DNA from: UBA4719 sp038249115
GTDB lineage: Bacteria > Actinomycetota > Actinomycetes > Actinomycetales > Dermatophilaceae
Direction of reading: 5' to 3'
NCBI GenBank assembly: GCA_038249115.1
Contig: JBBRWQ010000034.1
Span: 1 to 29,771, forward strand
DNA length: 29,771 bases
The notes beneath the pieces were generated by a model. That model was not told the DNA's origin. It did not search any database and was given only the letters and a program-made list of their open reading frames with translations. Shown here piece by piece: positions 1 to 13,536 of this stretch. A program made the position numbers and the translations under genes. Every line of letters starts with the position of its first letter. Position 1 is the stretch's first letter.

Positions 1-522
1 ACATTCGGCAACGGCAGCAGCTCGAACGCGCAGAACCCAGCCGCGGTGACCTACACCACGGCCGGTTCCTACACGGTGACGCTGATCGCCAGCAATGCGG
101 GCGGCGCCAGCGCCCCGGTGACCAAGACCATCACGGTCACGTCCACGGTGCCCACACCGTCGGCCGCGCACATCAGTTCCTTGTCTCCTCACGAGGCGTC
201 CGTCGGAACCAAGGTCACGATCACGGGCACTGGTTTCGCAGCTGCAGGCGTGGTGAAGTTCGGCACGGTTGTTGCCAGCGTTTCGTCCTGGACCGACACG
301 TCGATTGTCGTGCTGGTTCCGAGCGGCATCACTGGCGAGCATGTTGACGTGACAGTCACCCCTGCGGGTGGCTCTGCGTCCAACGGTGTCGAGTTCTCGG
401 TAAAGAGCAACGAGGGTGATGACGGTCACCACGGAGATGACGGTCACCACGGAGATGACGGTCACCACGGAGATGACAATCACCACGGATGGTGGGACTC
501 ATTCATCAGCTGGTTCAGCTGA
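1..522 (+). CDS. PKD/IPT-domain surface protein with His/Asp-rich tail (5' end outside window)
   Basis: The reading frame is open from base 1, so this is the C-terminal 173 residues of a longer protein; the GTG at 46 lies inside the domain and is not the start. Residues 1-50 look like the end of a PKD beta-sandwich (FGNGSSS, then Y-T-T-AGSYTVTLIASN). Residues about 57-137 look like an IPT/TIG immunoglobulin-like fold (ISSLSPHEASVGTKVTITGTGF). Both folds are usual in secreted or cell-surface adhesive or polymer-binding proteins. The tail has four copies of a six-residue D-D-G/N-H-H-G unit and ends in WWDSFISWFS, a short aromatic amphipathic stretch. No LPxTG sorting motif is visible. Extracellular location is inferred from the domains; the function is not recognised. 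It is unrelated to the RNA polymerase genes that follow and is probably transcribed separately. Confidence 0.8.
   Translation, partial: TFGNGSSSNAQNPAAVTYTTAGSYTVTLIASNAGGASAPVTKTITVTSTVPTPSAAHISSLSPHEASVGTKVTITGTGFAAAGVVKFGTVVASVSSWTDTSIVVLVPSGITGEHVDVTVTPAGGSASNGVEFSVKSNEGDDGHHGDDGHHGDDGHHGDDNHHGWWDSFISWFS
418..489 (+). repeat. Four tandem 18-nt repeats encoding DDGHHG
   Basis: The unit gatgacggtcaccacgga occurs at 418-435, 436-453 and 454-471 without change. A fourth copy at 472-489 differs by two bases, changing Gly to Asn. Near-identity at the DNA level suggests recent slippage expansion. The encoded His/Asp-rich array could bind divalent metal ions; this is inference from composition. 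Confidence 0.9.
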
Positions 523-545
523 TCGGTTAGCTGACCACTGAACTG

Positions 546-609
546 AGCACGGGCCGCTTGGCCATCGAAGAGCTTGCGAAAGTTCGACGGTGACCAGGCG
601 GCCCGTGCT
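546..609 (+). terminator. Long hairpin, probable terminator of the PKD/IPT gene
   Basis: The arms 546-561 (AGCACGGGCCGCTTGG) and 594-609 (CCAGGCGGCCCGTGCT) pair over 16 bp with one G-U pair. Inside the loop TCGAA (565-569) can pair with TTCGA (583-587), extending the structure. It begins 23 nt after the stop codon. No T-tract follows, so termination may be of the non-canonical actinobacterial kind, or the hairpin may have another role. Confidence 0.5.
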
Positions 610-655
610 GCGTTGACGTCCAGCAAGGGACCGACGCGACCCCAGCCGTCTGCTC

Positions 656-701
656 TGACCGTCTCGCGGCTCGCAGTTTCCCTGGCGAAGGGCGCAAGCC
701 C
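656..701 (+). promoter_or_regulatory. Bipartite motif shared with the rpsJ upstream region
   Basis: TGACCGTCTCGCGG begins at 656 and is followed by GGGC-GCAA-GCCC at 690-701, a 4-bp stem with a GNRA-type loop. The rpsJ leader has TGACCGCCTGCGG at 13732 and the identical 10-mer GCGCAAGCCC at 13773-13782, with similar spacing (36 versus 41 nt). The function is unknown; an RNA leader or a protein-binding element is possible. Confidence 0.4.
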
Positions 702-788
702 AGCCTTCCTTTGCTTGACTCGGGACGCTTTGGGGGTCATCCTCATGGCATGTCGCGCGGTGGACGGATGGCAGTCCCCCGGACGCGG

Positions 789-819
789 TTGGACTAACGC
801 GCCCACTTGCGGGTAGGCT
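789..819 (+). promoter_or_regulatory. Candidate rpoB promoter
   Basis: TTGGAC (789-794) and TAGGCT (814-819) resemble actinobacterial sigma-70-type -35 and -10 hexamers. The spacer is 19 nt, slightly long. Transcription from here would give a 5' leader of roughly 150 nt before rpoB. An alternative -35-like TTGACT lies at 715-720 without a convincing -10. Confidence 0.4.
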
Positions 820-974
820 GTCGCTTTGCGCTGCCTCATGTTCCGCCTCGACGCGTCCGTAGAGCCCTCAGGTAAGGCCCCACCAGCCTTGTCCGATCTA
901 TGTCCTTCGCTGAGTTCGTGTCCGCCCGGTAGCGCTGAACTTTCAGTTTCAGAAGGCCCGTGGAAGGACCATCC

Positions 975-3900
975 TTGGCTGCCTCGCGCACCGCGACCCA
1001 GACTGTGTCCACTGCTATCACGGCTTCAGGCCGTATCTCATTTGCGAAGATTCGCGAACCACTAGAAGTCCCTGACCTCCTGGCTCTCCAGACGGAGAGC
1101 TTTGACTGGCTGCTCGGCAACGAACGCTGGCAAGCGCGTGTCGCAGAAGCCAAGGCGGCAGGCCGTGGGGATGTGCCCGACAAGTCGGGCCTCGAGGAGA
1201 TCTTTGAAGAGATCTCACCGATCGAGGACTTCTCCGGATCGATGTCGCTGTCGTTCCGCGACCACCGGTTCGAAGAGAAGAAGTACTCCATCGCGGAGTG
1301 CAAAGAGCGGGACATGACGTATTCCGCCCCGCTGTTCGTCACGGCGGAGTTCATGAACACCACGACGGGCGAGATCAAGAGCCAGACCGTCTTCATGGGC
1401 GACTTCCCGCTGATGACCGAGCGCGGCACGTTCGTGATCAACGGCACCGAGCGAGTGGTGGTCTCCCAGCTCGTCCGTAGCCCTGGCGTCTACTTCGAGC
1501 GAAACCCCGACAAGACGTCCGACAAGGACGTCTACACGGCCAAGGTCATCCCGAGCCGTGGCGCGTGGCTGGAGTTCGAGATCGACAAGCGCGACATGGT
1601 CGGCGTGCGCGTCGACCGCAAGCGCAAGCAGTCGGTCACGGTCCTCCTGAAGGCGCTCGGCTGGTCCGAGGCCAAGATCCTTGAAGAGTTCGGCGAGTAC
1701 GAGTCCATGCGCCAGACCCTGGAGAAGGACCACACCGCCACCCAGGACGAGGCCCTGCTGGATATCTACCGCAAGCTGCGTCCGGGCGAGCCGCCCACTC
1801 GCGAAGCGGCCCAGACCCTCCTGGACAACCTCTACTTCAACCCGAAGCGTTACGACTTGGCCAAGGTTGGTCGCTACAAGATCAACAAGAAGCTCGGCGT
1901 CGAAGCACCCCTGGCAAACTCGGTCCTGTCGATCAACGACATCGTCGCCTCGATCCGTCACATCGTCGCCCTGCACAACGGCGATCTGGTCATGCCCGGC
2001 AGCCGCGACGGCAAGGCGATCGACGTCCCGGTCGAGGTCGATGACATCGACCACTTCGGCAACCGTCGTCTGCGCAACGTGGGCGAGCTGATCCAGAACC
2101 AGGTCCGTACCGGCTTGTCACGCATGGAGCGCGTCGTCCGCGAGCGGATGACGACCCAGGACGTCGAGGCCATCACGCCGCAGACCCTGATCAACATCCG
2201 GCCCGTCGTCGCCTCCATCAAGGAGTTCTTCGGCACCAGCCAGCTGTCGCAGTTCATGGACCAGAACAACCCGCTCGCGGGTCTGACCCACAAACGCCGC
2301 CTGTCCGCGCTCGGCCCCGGTGGTCTGTCTCGTGACAGAGCCGGCATGGAGGTCCGTGACGTCCACCCCTCGCACTACGGCCGCATGTGCCCGATCGAGA
2401 CCCCTGAAGGCCCGAACATCGGTCTGATCGGCTCGCTCGCCTCATACGGGCGTATCAATGCCTTCGGTTTCGTCGAGACGCCCTACCGCCGGGTCACCAA
2501 CGGCGTGGTGTCCGACGAGGTCGACTACCTTTCGGCTGACGAAGAGGACAAGTACGTCATCGCTCAGGCCAACGCTCCGCTGACCGTCGACGGTCGCTAT
2601 GCCGAGGACCGCGTCCTGGTTCGCACCAGGGGCGGCGAGGTCGAGTACGTGCATGGCGACGCTGTGAACTACATGGACGTTGCTGCTCGTCAGATGGTGT
2701 CGGCCGCTACCGCGCTGATTCCCTTCCTGGAGCACGACGACGCCAACCGCGCTCTCATGGGGTCGAACATGATGCGCCAGGCAGTCCCGCTGGTGCGTTC
2801 AGAAGCACCCCTGGTCGGCACAGCCATGGAGTACCGCGCGGCGCTCGACTCCGGTGACGTCGTCCGGGCCGAGAAGGCCGGCGTCGTTCAAGAGGTCGCA
2901 GCCGACGTGGTGACCGTGGCCAACGACGACGGGACCTACCAGTCCTACCCGATCGCGAAGTTCAACCGCTCGAACCAAGGAACCTCTTACAACCAGAGGG
3001 TTCTGGTCGAAGAGGGCGCACGCCTTGAGCTCGGTGGCGTCATCGCCGACGGTCCCGCGACCGACGGCGGCGAGATGGCCCTTGGCCGCAACCTGCTCGT
3101 GGCGTTCATGCCGTGGGAAGGCCACAACTACGAAGACGCGATCATCCTCTCCAGCCGTCTGGTGCAGGACGACGTCCTCTCCTCGATCCACATCGAGGAG
3201 CACGAGGTCGACGCCCGCGACACCAAGCTCGGTCCTGAGGAGATCACCCGGGACATCCCGAACGTCTCCGAAGAGGTCCTGGCTGACCTGGACGAGCGCG
3301 GCATCATCCGGATCGGCGCTGAGGTTCGTGACGGCGACCTTCTGGTCGGCAAGGTCACGCCCAAGGGCGAGACCGAGCTCACTCCGGAAGAGCGCCTGCT
3401 GCGTGCCATCTTCGGCGAGAAGGCCCGCGAGGTCCGCGACACGTCGCTGAAGGTCCCCCACGGCGAGACCGGCACCGTCATCGGTGTCAAGGTCTTCGAC
3501 AAGGAAGAGGGCGATGACCTGCCTCCGGGCGTCAACCAGCTCGTCCGCGTCTTTGTGGCCAACAAGCGCAAGATCACCGATGGTGACAAGCTCGCCGGCC
3601 GCCACGGCAACAAGGGTGTTATCTCCAAGATCCTTCCGATCGAGGACATGCCCTTCCTTGAGGACGGCACGCCGGTTGACGTCGTGCTGAACCCGCTGGG
3701 TGTTCCGGGCCGGATGAACGTCGGTCAGATCCTGGAGATCCACCTGGGCTGGGCGGCGTCACGCGGCTGGAAGATCGACGGCAACCCCGACTGGGCCAAG
3801 CTGATCCCCGCCGATGCGCGCCAGGCCGAGCCCGGCACCCGAGTGGCCAGCCCGGTCTTCGACGGCGCGCGCGAGGACGAGATCACTGGACTGCTCGACT

Positions 3901-4460
3901 CCACGCTCAAGACGCGCGACGGTGTGCGCCTCATCGACGGCACGGGCAAGACCCGGCTGTTCGACGGCCGCTCCGGTGAGCCGTTCCCCGAGCCGGTGTC
4001 CGTGGGCTACATGTACATCTTGAAGCTTCACCACCTGGTGGACGACAAGATCCACGCCCGCTCGACCGGGCCCTACTCGATGATCACCCAGCAGCCGCTC
4101 GGCGGTAAGGCCCAGTTCGGTGGCCAGCGCTTCGGTGAGATGGAGGTCTGGGCGCTCGAGGCCTATGGCGCGGCGTATGCGCTGCAGGAGCTGTTGACGA
4201 TCAAGTCCGACGACGTGACTGGTCGCGTCAAGGTCTACGAAGCGATCGTCAAGGGCGAGAACATCCCCGAGCCCGGCATCCCCGAGTCCTTCAAGGTCCT
4301 CATCAAGGAGATGCAGTCGCTGTGCCTGAACGTTGAGGTGTTGTCCAGCGACGGCACATCCATCGACATGAAGGACCCCGACGAGGATGTCTTCCGCGCC
4401 GCGGAAGAACTTGGCATTGACCTGTCACGGCGAGAGCCGAGCAGCGTCGAAGAGGTCTGA
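975..4460 (+). CDS. rpoB: DNA-directed RNA polymerase subunit beta
   Basis: This is the beta subunit of core RNA polymerase, 1161 residues, full length for actinobacteria. It forms one pincer of the enzyme and part of the active centre. The rifampicin-pocket segment is wild type: D429, H439 and S444 match E. coli D516, H526 and S531, so sensitivity is expected. The active-site GRHGNKG segment carries K872 and K880. The C-terminal GGQRFGEMEVWALEAYGA block is present. A TTG start at 975 is preferred because it has GGAAGGA six bases upstream and gives the family-typical N-terminus (AASR...RISFAKI). The in-frame GTG at 960 has a Shine-Dalgarno-like AGAAGG only three bases away and would add five unusual residues. 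rpoC follows after 129 nt, consistent with an rpoBC operon. Confidence 0.98.
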   Translation: MAASRTATQTVSTAITASGRISFAKIREPLEVPDLLALQTESFDWLLGNERWQARVAEAKAAGRGDVPDKSGLEEIFEEISPIEDFSGSMSLSFRDHRFEEKKYSIAECKERDMTYSAPLFVTAEFMNTTTGEIKSQTVFMGDFPLMTERGTFVINGTERVVVSQLVRSPGVYFERNPDKTSDKDVYTAKVIPSRGAWLEFEIDKRDMVGVRVDRKRKQSVTVLLKALGWSEAKILEEFGEYESMRQTLEKDHTATQDEALLDIYRKLRPGEPPTREAAQTLLDNLYFNPKRYDLAKVGRYKINKKLGVEAPLANSVLSINDIVASIRHIVALHNGDLVMPGSRDGKAIDVPVEVDDIDHFGNRRLRNVGELIQNQVRTGLSRMERVVRERMTTQDVEAITPQTLINIRPVVASIKEFFGTSQLSQFMDQNNPLAGLTHKRRLSALGPGGLSRDRAGMEVRDVHPSHYGRMCPIETPEGPNIGLIGSLASYGRINAFGFVETPYRRVTNGVVSDEVDYLSADEEDKYVIAQANAPLTVDGRYAEDRVLVRTRGGEVEYVHGDAVNYMDVAARQMVSAATALIPFLEHDDANRALMGSNMMRQAVPLVRSEAPLVGTAMEYRAALDSGDVVRAEKAGVVQEVAADVVTVANDDGTYQSYPIAKFNRSNQGTSYNQRVLVEEGARLELGGVIADGPATDGGEMALGRNLLVAFMPWEGHNYEDAIILSSRLVQDDVLSSIHIEEHEVDARDTKLGPEEITRDIPNVSEEVLADLDERGIIRIGAEVRDGDLLVGKVTPKGETELTPEERLLRAIFGEKAREVRDTSLKVPHGETGTVIGVKVFDKEEGDDLPPGVNQLVRVFVANKRKITDGDKLAGRHGNKGVISKILPIEDMPFLEDGTPVDVVLNPLGVPGRMNVGQILEIHLGWAASRGWKIDGNPDWAKLIPADARQAEPGTRVASPVFDGAREDEITGLLDSTLKTRDGVRLIDGTGKTRLFDGRSGEPFPEPVSVGYMYILKLHHLVDDKIHARSTGPYSMITQQPLGGKAQFGGQRFGEMEVWALEAYGAAYALQELLTIKSDDVTGRVKVYEAIVKGENIPEPGIPESFKVLIKEMQSLCLNVEVLSSDGTSIDMKDPDEDVFRAAEELGIDLSRREPSSVEEV

Positions 4461-4589
4461 CGGTTGGTCGGTATGCCGTGTGCGCACGTCCCGGACACGT
4501 GGTCCAGGACAGAAGCACCCGACATACCGACTCGGCTGTTGACTCACTGATCAGACCGATTTTGCGTATATAGCGAGAGAAGGACACAC
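4461..4589 (+). promoter_or_regulatory. rpoB-rpoC spacer with inverted repeat and AT-rich patch
   Basis: GTCGGTATG (4467-4475) and CATACCGAC (4523-4531) form a perfect 9-bp inverted repeat 47 nt apart. A smaller GGAC/GTCC hairpin (4493-4505) lies between them. Downstream are TTGACT (4539-4544) and TATATA (4567-4572) in an unusually AT-rich patch; their 22-nt spacing is too long for a standard promoter. rpoC has its own AGAAGGA ribosome binding site (4578-4584). A folded processing site, partial terminator or weak internal promoter are all possible. Confidence 0.4.
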
Positions 4590-8516
<3,927 letters not shown>

Positions 8517-8522
8517 TCGGAC

Positions 8523-8688
8523 CGGTATTCCGCCATACGCCGGCGGTAATCTCACAGCGGGACAGCGGGGCGGACCTTCGGGTCCGCCCCGCTTCCGCGT
8601 CTGCTTCTGGTTTCGTTTTGCCGTGACCTCACCTGTGTCGTGACCGCGTGGGCGACCAGCGACGGCGAGCCGGGGCGGCGGAATACCG
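8523..8688. repeat. 12-bp perfect inverted repeat flanking the rpoC terminator
   Basis: CGGTATTCCGCC at 8523-8534 is the exact reverse complement of GGCGGAATACCG at 8677-8688. The enclosed interval contains the rpoC terminator, and the right arm ends two bases before the candidate rpsL -35 element. The arms may pair as an outer stem or serve as protein-binding half-sites. A tiny MITE-like element is possible, but no target duplication was seen. Confidence 0.5.
8564..8593 (+). terminator. Intrinsic terminator after rpoC
   Basis: AGCGGGGCGGACC (8564-8576) pairs perfectly over 13 bp with 8581-8593, closed by a stable TTCG tetraloop. It begins 48 nt after the rpoC stop. The downstream sequence is only moderately T-rich, as is common in high-GC Gram-positives. 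Confidence 0.9.
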
Positions 8689-8690
8689 AT

Positions 8691-8719
8691 TTGGATGCTA
8701 TGGGTCCAGGCAGTAACCT
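8691..8719 (+). promoter_or_regulatory. Candidate rpsL (str operon) promoter
   Basis: TTGGAT (8691-8696) and TAACCT (8714-8719) are separated by exactly 17 nt. The pair follows the rpoC terminator and precedes rpsL by about 270 nt, so a long structured leader is predicted. Confidence 0.5.
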
Positions 8720-8822
8720 TGTTCACTGTGCCTGGGCTCTCCCGGGCGCGAGAGCCTGACCAGATCCGCATCGAGCTCCTTCAGGGGCACAGGCGGGTGA
8801 GGTCGGGTTCGAACCTCCCGCC
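8705..8822 (+). promoter_or_regulatory. Structured leader of rpsL
   Basis: Two hairpins can form. CCAGGCA (8706-8712) pairs with TGCCTGG about 17 nt downstream; this one overlaps the -10 box, so it may be a DNA palindrome instead. GGCGGG-AGGT (8792-8803, with a two-base bulge) pairs with ACCTCCCGCC (8813-8822) around a loop containing GGTTCG. The second resembles a tRNA T-arm but no tRNA surrounds it. Autoregulation by a ribosomal protein is conceivable but not shown. Confidence 0.35.
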
Positions 8823-8992
8823 GGGCAGTTCGCGCCATTCCTCTTTGGGGTGAGCCGGAAAGTGCAGGGGGGAGCACCTTGTCCGCGCTCCAGTGCCTCA
8901 CGGTTCAGAGCACGGACCAGGACATCCACAAGGATGTTCGGGCCACCAAGGTGTGGCCAGGACAGACGACATTCACGACGTACGGAGAATCA

Positions 8993-9367
8993 GTGCCTAC
9001 GATCAACCAGCTGGTCCGAAAGGGCCGCCAGGACAAGATCACCAAGACCAAGACCCCTGCGCTCAAGGGCAGCCCGCAGCGCCGTGGTGTGTGTACCCGC
9101 GTGTACACCACCACCCCCAAGAAGCCCAACTCTGCGCTCCGCAAGGTGGCCCGCGTGCGCCTCACCGGTGGCATCGAGGTCACGGCGTACATCCCCGGCG
9201 TCGGCCACAACCTGCAGGAGCACTCGATCGTGCTCGTGCGAGGCGGCCGCGTGAAGGATCTCCCCGGTGTCCGGTACAAGATCGTCCGCGGCTCACTTGA
9301 CACCCAGGGTGTCAAGAACCGCAAGCAGGCTCGCAGCAAGTACGGCGCAAAGATGGAGAAGAAGTAA
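8993..9367 (+). CDS. rpsL: 30S ribosomal protein S12
   Basis: S12 sits at the decoding centre of the 30S subunit and affects accuracy. The product is 124 residues and starts MPTINQLVRKGR. K43 (in TTTPKKPNSALRK) and K88 (in GGRVKDLPG), whose changes give streptomycin resistance, are wild type. The GTG start at 8993 has GGAGA just upstream. The frame stays open back to 8879, but that extension does not match the family. The stop overlaps the rpsG start by one base (TAATG), indicating coupled translation. It opens the str operon. Confidence 0.98.
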   Translation: MPTINQLVRKGRQDKITKTKTPALKGSPQRRGVCTRVYTTTPKKPNSALRKVARVRLTGGIEVTAYIPGVGHNLQEHSIVLVRGGRVKDLPGVRYKIVRGSLDTQGVKNRKQARSKYGAKMEKK

Positions 9368-9837
9368 TGCCACGTAAGGGCCCCGCCCCGAAGCGGCCAC
9401 TCGTTGTCGACCCGGTCTACGGTTCGCCGCTGGTCACCCAGCTGGTAAACAAGATCCTCATGGACGGCAAGAAGTCCATCGCCGAGACGATCGTCTACGG
9501 CGCACTTGAGGGCGCTCGCGCCAAGACGGGCGCCGACCCGGTCGTCACGCTCAAGCGCGCACTCGACAACATCAAGCCAGCCCTCGAGGTCAAGAGCCGC
9601 CGCGTCGGTGGAGCGACCTACCAGGTGCCGGTCGAGGTCAAGGGCGGTCGCCCCACCACGCTTGCTCTGCGCTGGATGGTCGGCTACTCACGTCAGCGTC
9701 GCGAGAAGACGATGACGGAGCGCCTGATGAACGAGATTCTCGACGCGAGCAACGGCTTGGGCGCCGCGGTCAAGCGTCGCGAGGACACCCACAAGATGGC
9801 CGAGTCCAACAAGGCCTTCGCGCACTACCGCTGGTAG
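9367..9837 (+). CDS. rpsG: 30S ribosomal protein S7
   Basis: S7 nucleates assembly of the 30S head and contacts tRNA in the E site. The product is 156 residues, the usual length, starting MPRKGPAPKRPL and containing the conserved VGGATYQVPVEV segment and the GVGAAVKRRED-like C-terminal helix (here GLGAAVKRREDTHKMAESN). Its ATG overlaps the rpsL stop by one base. A 137-nt spacer with hairpins separates it from fusA. In E. coli S7 represses its own operon; no equivalent site was identified here. Confidence 0.98.
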   Translation: MPRKGPAPKRPLVVDPVYGSPLVTQLVNKILMDGKKSIAETIVYGALEGARAKTGADPVVTLKRALDNIKPALEVKSRRVGGATYQVPVEVKGGRPTTLALRWMVGYSRQRREKTMTERLMNEILDASNGLGAAVKRREDTHKMAESNKAFAHYRW

Positions 9838-9846
9838 CACTCTGCT

Positions 9847-9918
9847 GGTGCGGGCCGACTTTCGCCGGCCTGCACCGGGCACACCTGCGGACGTGAGCCA
9901 CCGGCCGGACAACCGGCC
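9847..9918 (+). promoter_or_regulatory. Two hairpins between rpsG and fusA
   Basis: GGTGCGGGCCG (9847-9857) pairs over 11 bp, with one G-U, with CGGCCTGCACC (9866-9876). GGCCGG (9903-9908) pairs with CCGGCC (9913-9918) around a four-base loop. There is no T-tract. These may attenuate, process or insulate the transcript and adjust the fusA level relative to rpsG. Confidence 0.45.
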
Positions 9919-9974
9919 CGGTCCCCGTTCGCCCCCTCATCACCACCCTCGAGACTGAGACGAGAAAAGACACC

Positions 9975-12076
<2,102 letters not shown>

Positions 12077-12077
<1 letters not shown>

Positions 12078-12094
12078 CGCGGTAGTATCCGCGT
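12077..12094 (+). promoter_or_regulatory. Small hairpin at the fusA stop codon
   Basis: ACGCGG and CCGCGT pair over 6 bp around TAGTAT, starting at the last base of the fusA stop. TAGTAT could alternatively be a -10 box for tuf, but no good -35 lies 17 nt upstream. The rest of the 116-nt fusA-tuf spacer holds no other clear signal apart from the strong GAGGAGGA site before tuf. Confidence 0.3.
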
Positions 12095-12193
12095 TCAGGT
12101 CACCACACATCTAGACACACAGAGACCCAAAACGTCGCCGCGTCCGACATGGTCGTAAGGCGAAGCATCTGATTAGTCCTGAGGAGGACCATA

Positions 12194-13390
12194 GTGGGCA
12201 AGGCGAAGTTCGAGCGGAACAAGCCGCACGTCAATATCGGCACCATCGGTCACATCGACCACGGTAAGACGACGCTGACGGCTGCGATCTCGAAGGTTCT
12301 GCATGACAAGTACCCCGAACTGAACCCGAGCACTCAGGCGTTCGACCAGATTGACAAGGCGCCCGAGGAGCGGCAGCGCGGTATCACCATCTCCATCGCG
12401 CACATCGAGTACTCGACTGAGCAGCGTCACTACGCTCACGTCGACTGCCCGGGTCACGCTGACTACATCAAGAACATGATCACTGGTGCTGCACAGATGG
12501 ACGGTGCGATCCTGGTCGTCGCCGCCACCGACGGCCCGATGCCGCAGACCAAGGAGCACGTCCTCCTGGCCCGCCAGGTCGGCGTCCCGAGCATCGTGGT
12601 GGCCCTCAACAAGGTCGACATGGTCGACGACGAGGAGATCCTGGAGCTCGTCGAGCTCGAGCTGCGCGAGCTGCTCACGGCCTACGAGTTCGACGGTGAC
12701 AACCTGCCGATCGTTCGCTGCTCGGCACTGAAGGCACTCGAGGGTGACGCCGAGTGGGGCAAGACCATTCTTGAGCTCATGGACGCGGTCGACACCTACA
12801 TCCCGCAGCCAGAGCGCGACATCGACAAGCCGTTCCTCATGCCCGTCGAGGATGTCTTCACGATCACTGGTCGTGGCACCGTCGTCACCGGTCGTATTGA
12901 GCGCGGCGTCCTGAAGATCAACGCCGAGGTCGAGATCGTCGGCATCAAGGAAGCCTCCTCGAAGACGACCGTCACCGGCATCGAGATGTTCCGCAAGCTC
13001 CTCGATGAGGGTCGTGCGGGCGAGAACGTCGGCCTGTTGCTGCGTGGCACCAAGCGCGAGGACGTCGAGCGAGGGCAGGTCATCTGCAAGCCTGGCTCGA
13101 TCACGCCGCACACCGAGTTCGACTCGAACGTGTTCATCCTCTCCAAGGAGGAGGGCGGCCGTCACACGCCGTTCTACGACAACTACCGTCCGCAGTTCTA
13201 CTTCCGCACAACGGACGTCACCGGAGTGGTGCACCTGCCCGAGGGCACCACGATGGTCATGCCTGGCGACAACGTTGAGATGAGGGTTGACCTGATTCAG
13301 CCCATCGCGATGGAGGAAGGCCTCAAGTTCGCCATCCGTGAGGGTGGTCGCACGGTGGGCGCTGGTCGCGTCACCAAGATCATCAAATGA
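12194..13390 (+). CDS. tuf: Translation elongation factor Tu
   Basis: EF-Tu is the GTPase that delivers aminoacyl-tRNA to the ribosome. The product is 398 residues. GHIDHGKT (19-26), RGITIS (62-67), DCPGHADY (84-91) and NKVD (139-142) are all intact, followed by the two beta-barrel domains. The GTG start is preceded by a strong GAGGAGGA ribosome binding site (12181-12188), fitting very high expression. It is the last gene of the str operon and is followed by a near-perfect terminator. Confidence 0.98.
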   Translation: MGKAKFERNKPHVNIGTIGHIDHGKTTLTAAISKVLHDKYPELNPSTQAFDQIDKAPEERQRGITISIAHIEYSTEQRHYAHVDCPGHADYIKNMITGAAQMDGAILVVAATDGPMPQTKEHVLLARQVGVPSIVVALNKVDMVDDEEILELVELELRELLTAYEFDGDNLPIVRCSALKALEGDAEWGKTILELMDAVDTYIPQPERDIDKPFLMPVEDVFTITGRGTVVTGRIERGVLKINAEVEIVGIKEASSKTTVTGIEMFRKLLDEGRAGENVGLLLRGTKREDVERGQVICKPGSITPHTEFDSNVFILSKEEGGRHTPFYDNYRPQFYFRTTDVTGVVHLPEGTTMVMPGDNVEMRVDLIQPIAMEEGLKFAIREGGRTVGAGRVTKIIK

Positions 13391-13414
13391 CCTGACGCCA
13401 CTTCTGGCAGACAT

Positions 13415-13456
13415 ACTGCGGGGCCCAAGCCACTGGCTTGGGCCCCGCAGTCTTTG
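13415..13456 (+). terminator. Intrinsic terminator after tuf
   Basis: CTGCGGGGCCCAAGCC (13416-13431) pairs perfectly over 16 bp with 13435-13450, plus an A-T pair outside, around a three-base loop. TCTTTGTGTG follows. It starts 25 nt after the tuf stop and separates the str and S10 operons. Confidence 0.93.
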
Positions 13457-13536
13457 TGTGGGCTGTATGCCGCGTGCGGCGCTCCCTGGTGGGCCACCTG
13501 CCCTGTTGGCCCGGGGCCCGCTCACCGTACGTGGGA

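Larger units (their letters stand above)
523..974 (+). other. Gene-free region upstream of rpoB
   Basis: These 452 nt lie between the PKD/IPT gene and rpoB. They contain a long imperfect hairpin (546-609), a TGACCG...GCGCAAGCCC motif (656-701) also seen upstream of rpsJ, a TTGACT hexamer (715-720), and a candidate promoter (789-819). Short open frames here resemble no known family and lack good ribosome binding sites. Confidence 0.7.

Noticed and set aside
46..522. GTG at 46 as the start of the PKD/IPT protein
   Set aside because: The frame is open to base 1 and residues before 46 (FGNGSSS) belong to the PKD fold, so the gene begins outside the window.
574..816. Small open frames upstream of rpoB
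   Set aside because: No ribosome binding site, no family resemblance, and they overlap hairpins and the candidate promoter.
3400..3743. Possible intein or insertion in rpoB/rpoC
   Set aside because: Both proteins are of normal length and conserved blocks are contiguous; the RpoC coiled coil is a usual actinobacterial feature.
8790..8825. Possible tRNA because of GGTTCG in a T-arm-like hairpin
   Set aside because: No acceptor stem, anticodon arm or D-arm can be placed around it.
8879..8992. N-terminal extension of S12
   Set aside because: S12 in all families starts MPTINQL; the extension lacks conservation and a good ribosome binding site precedes 8993.
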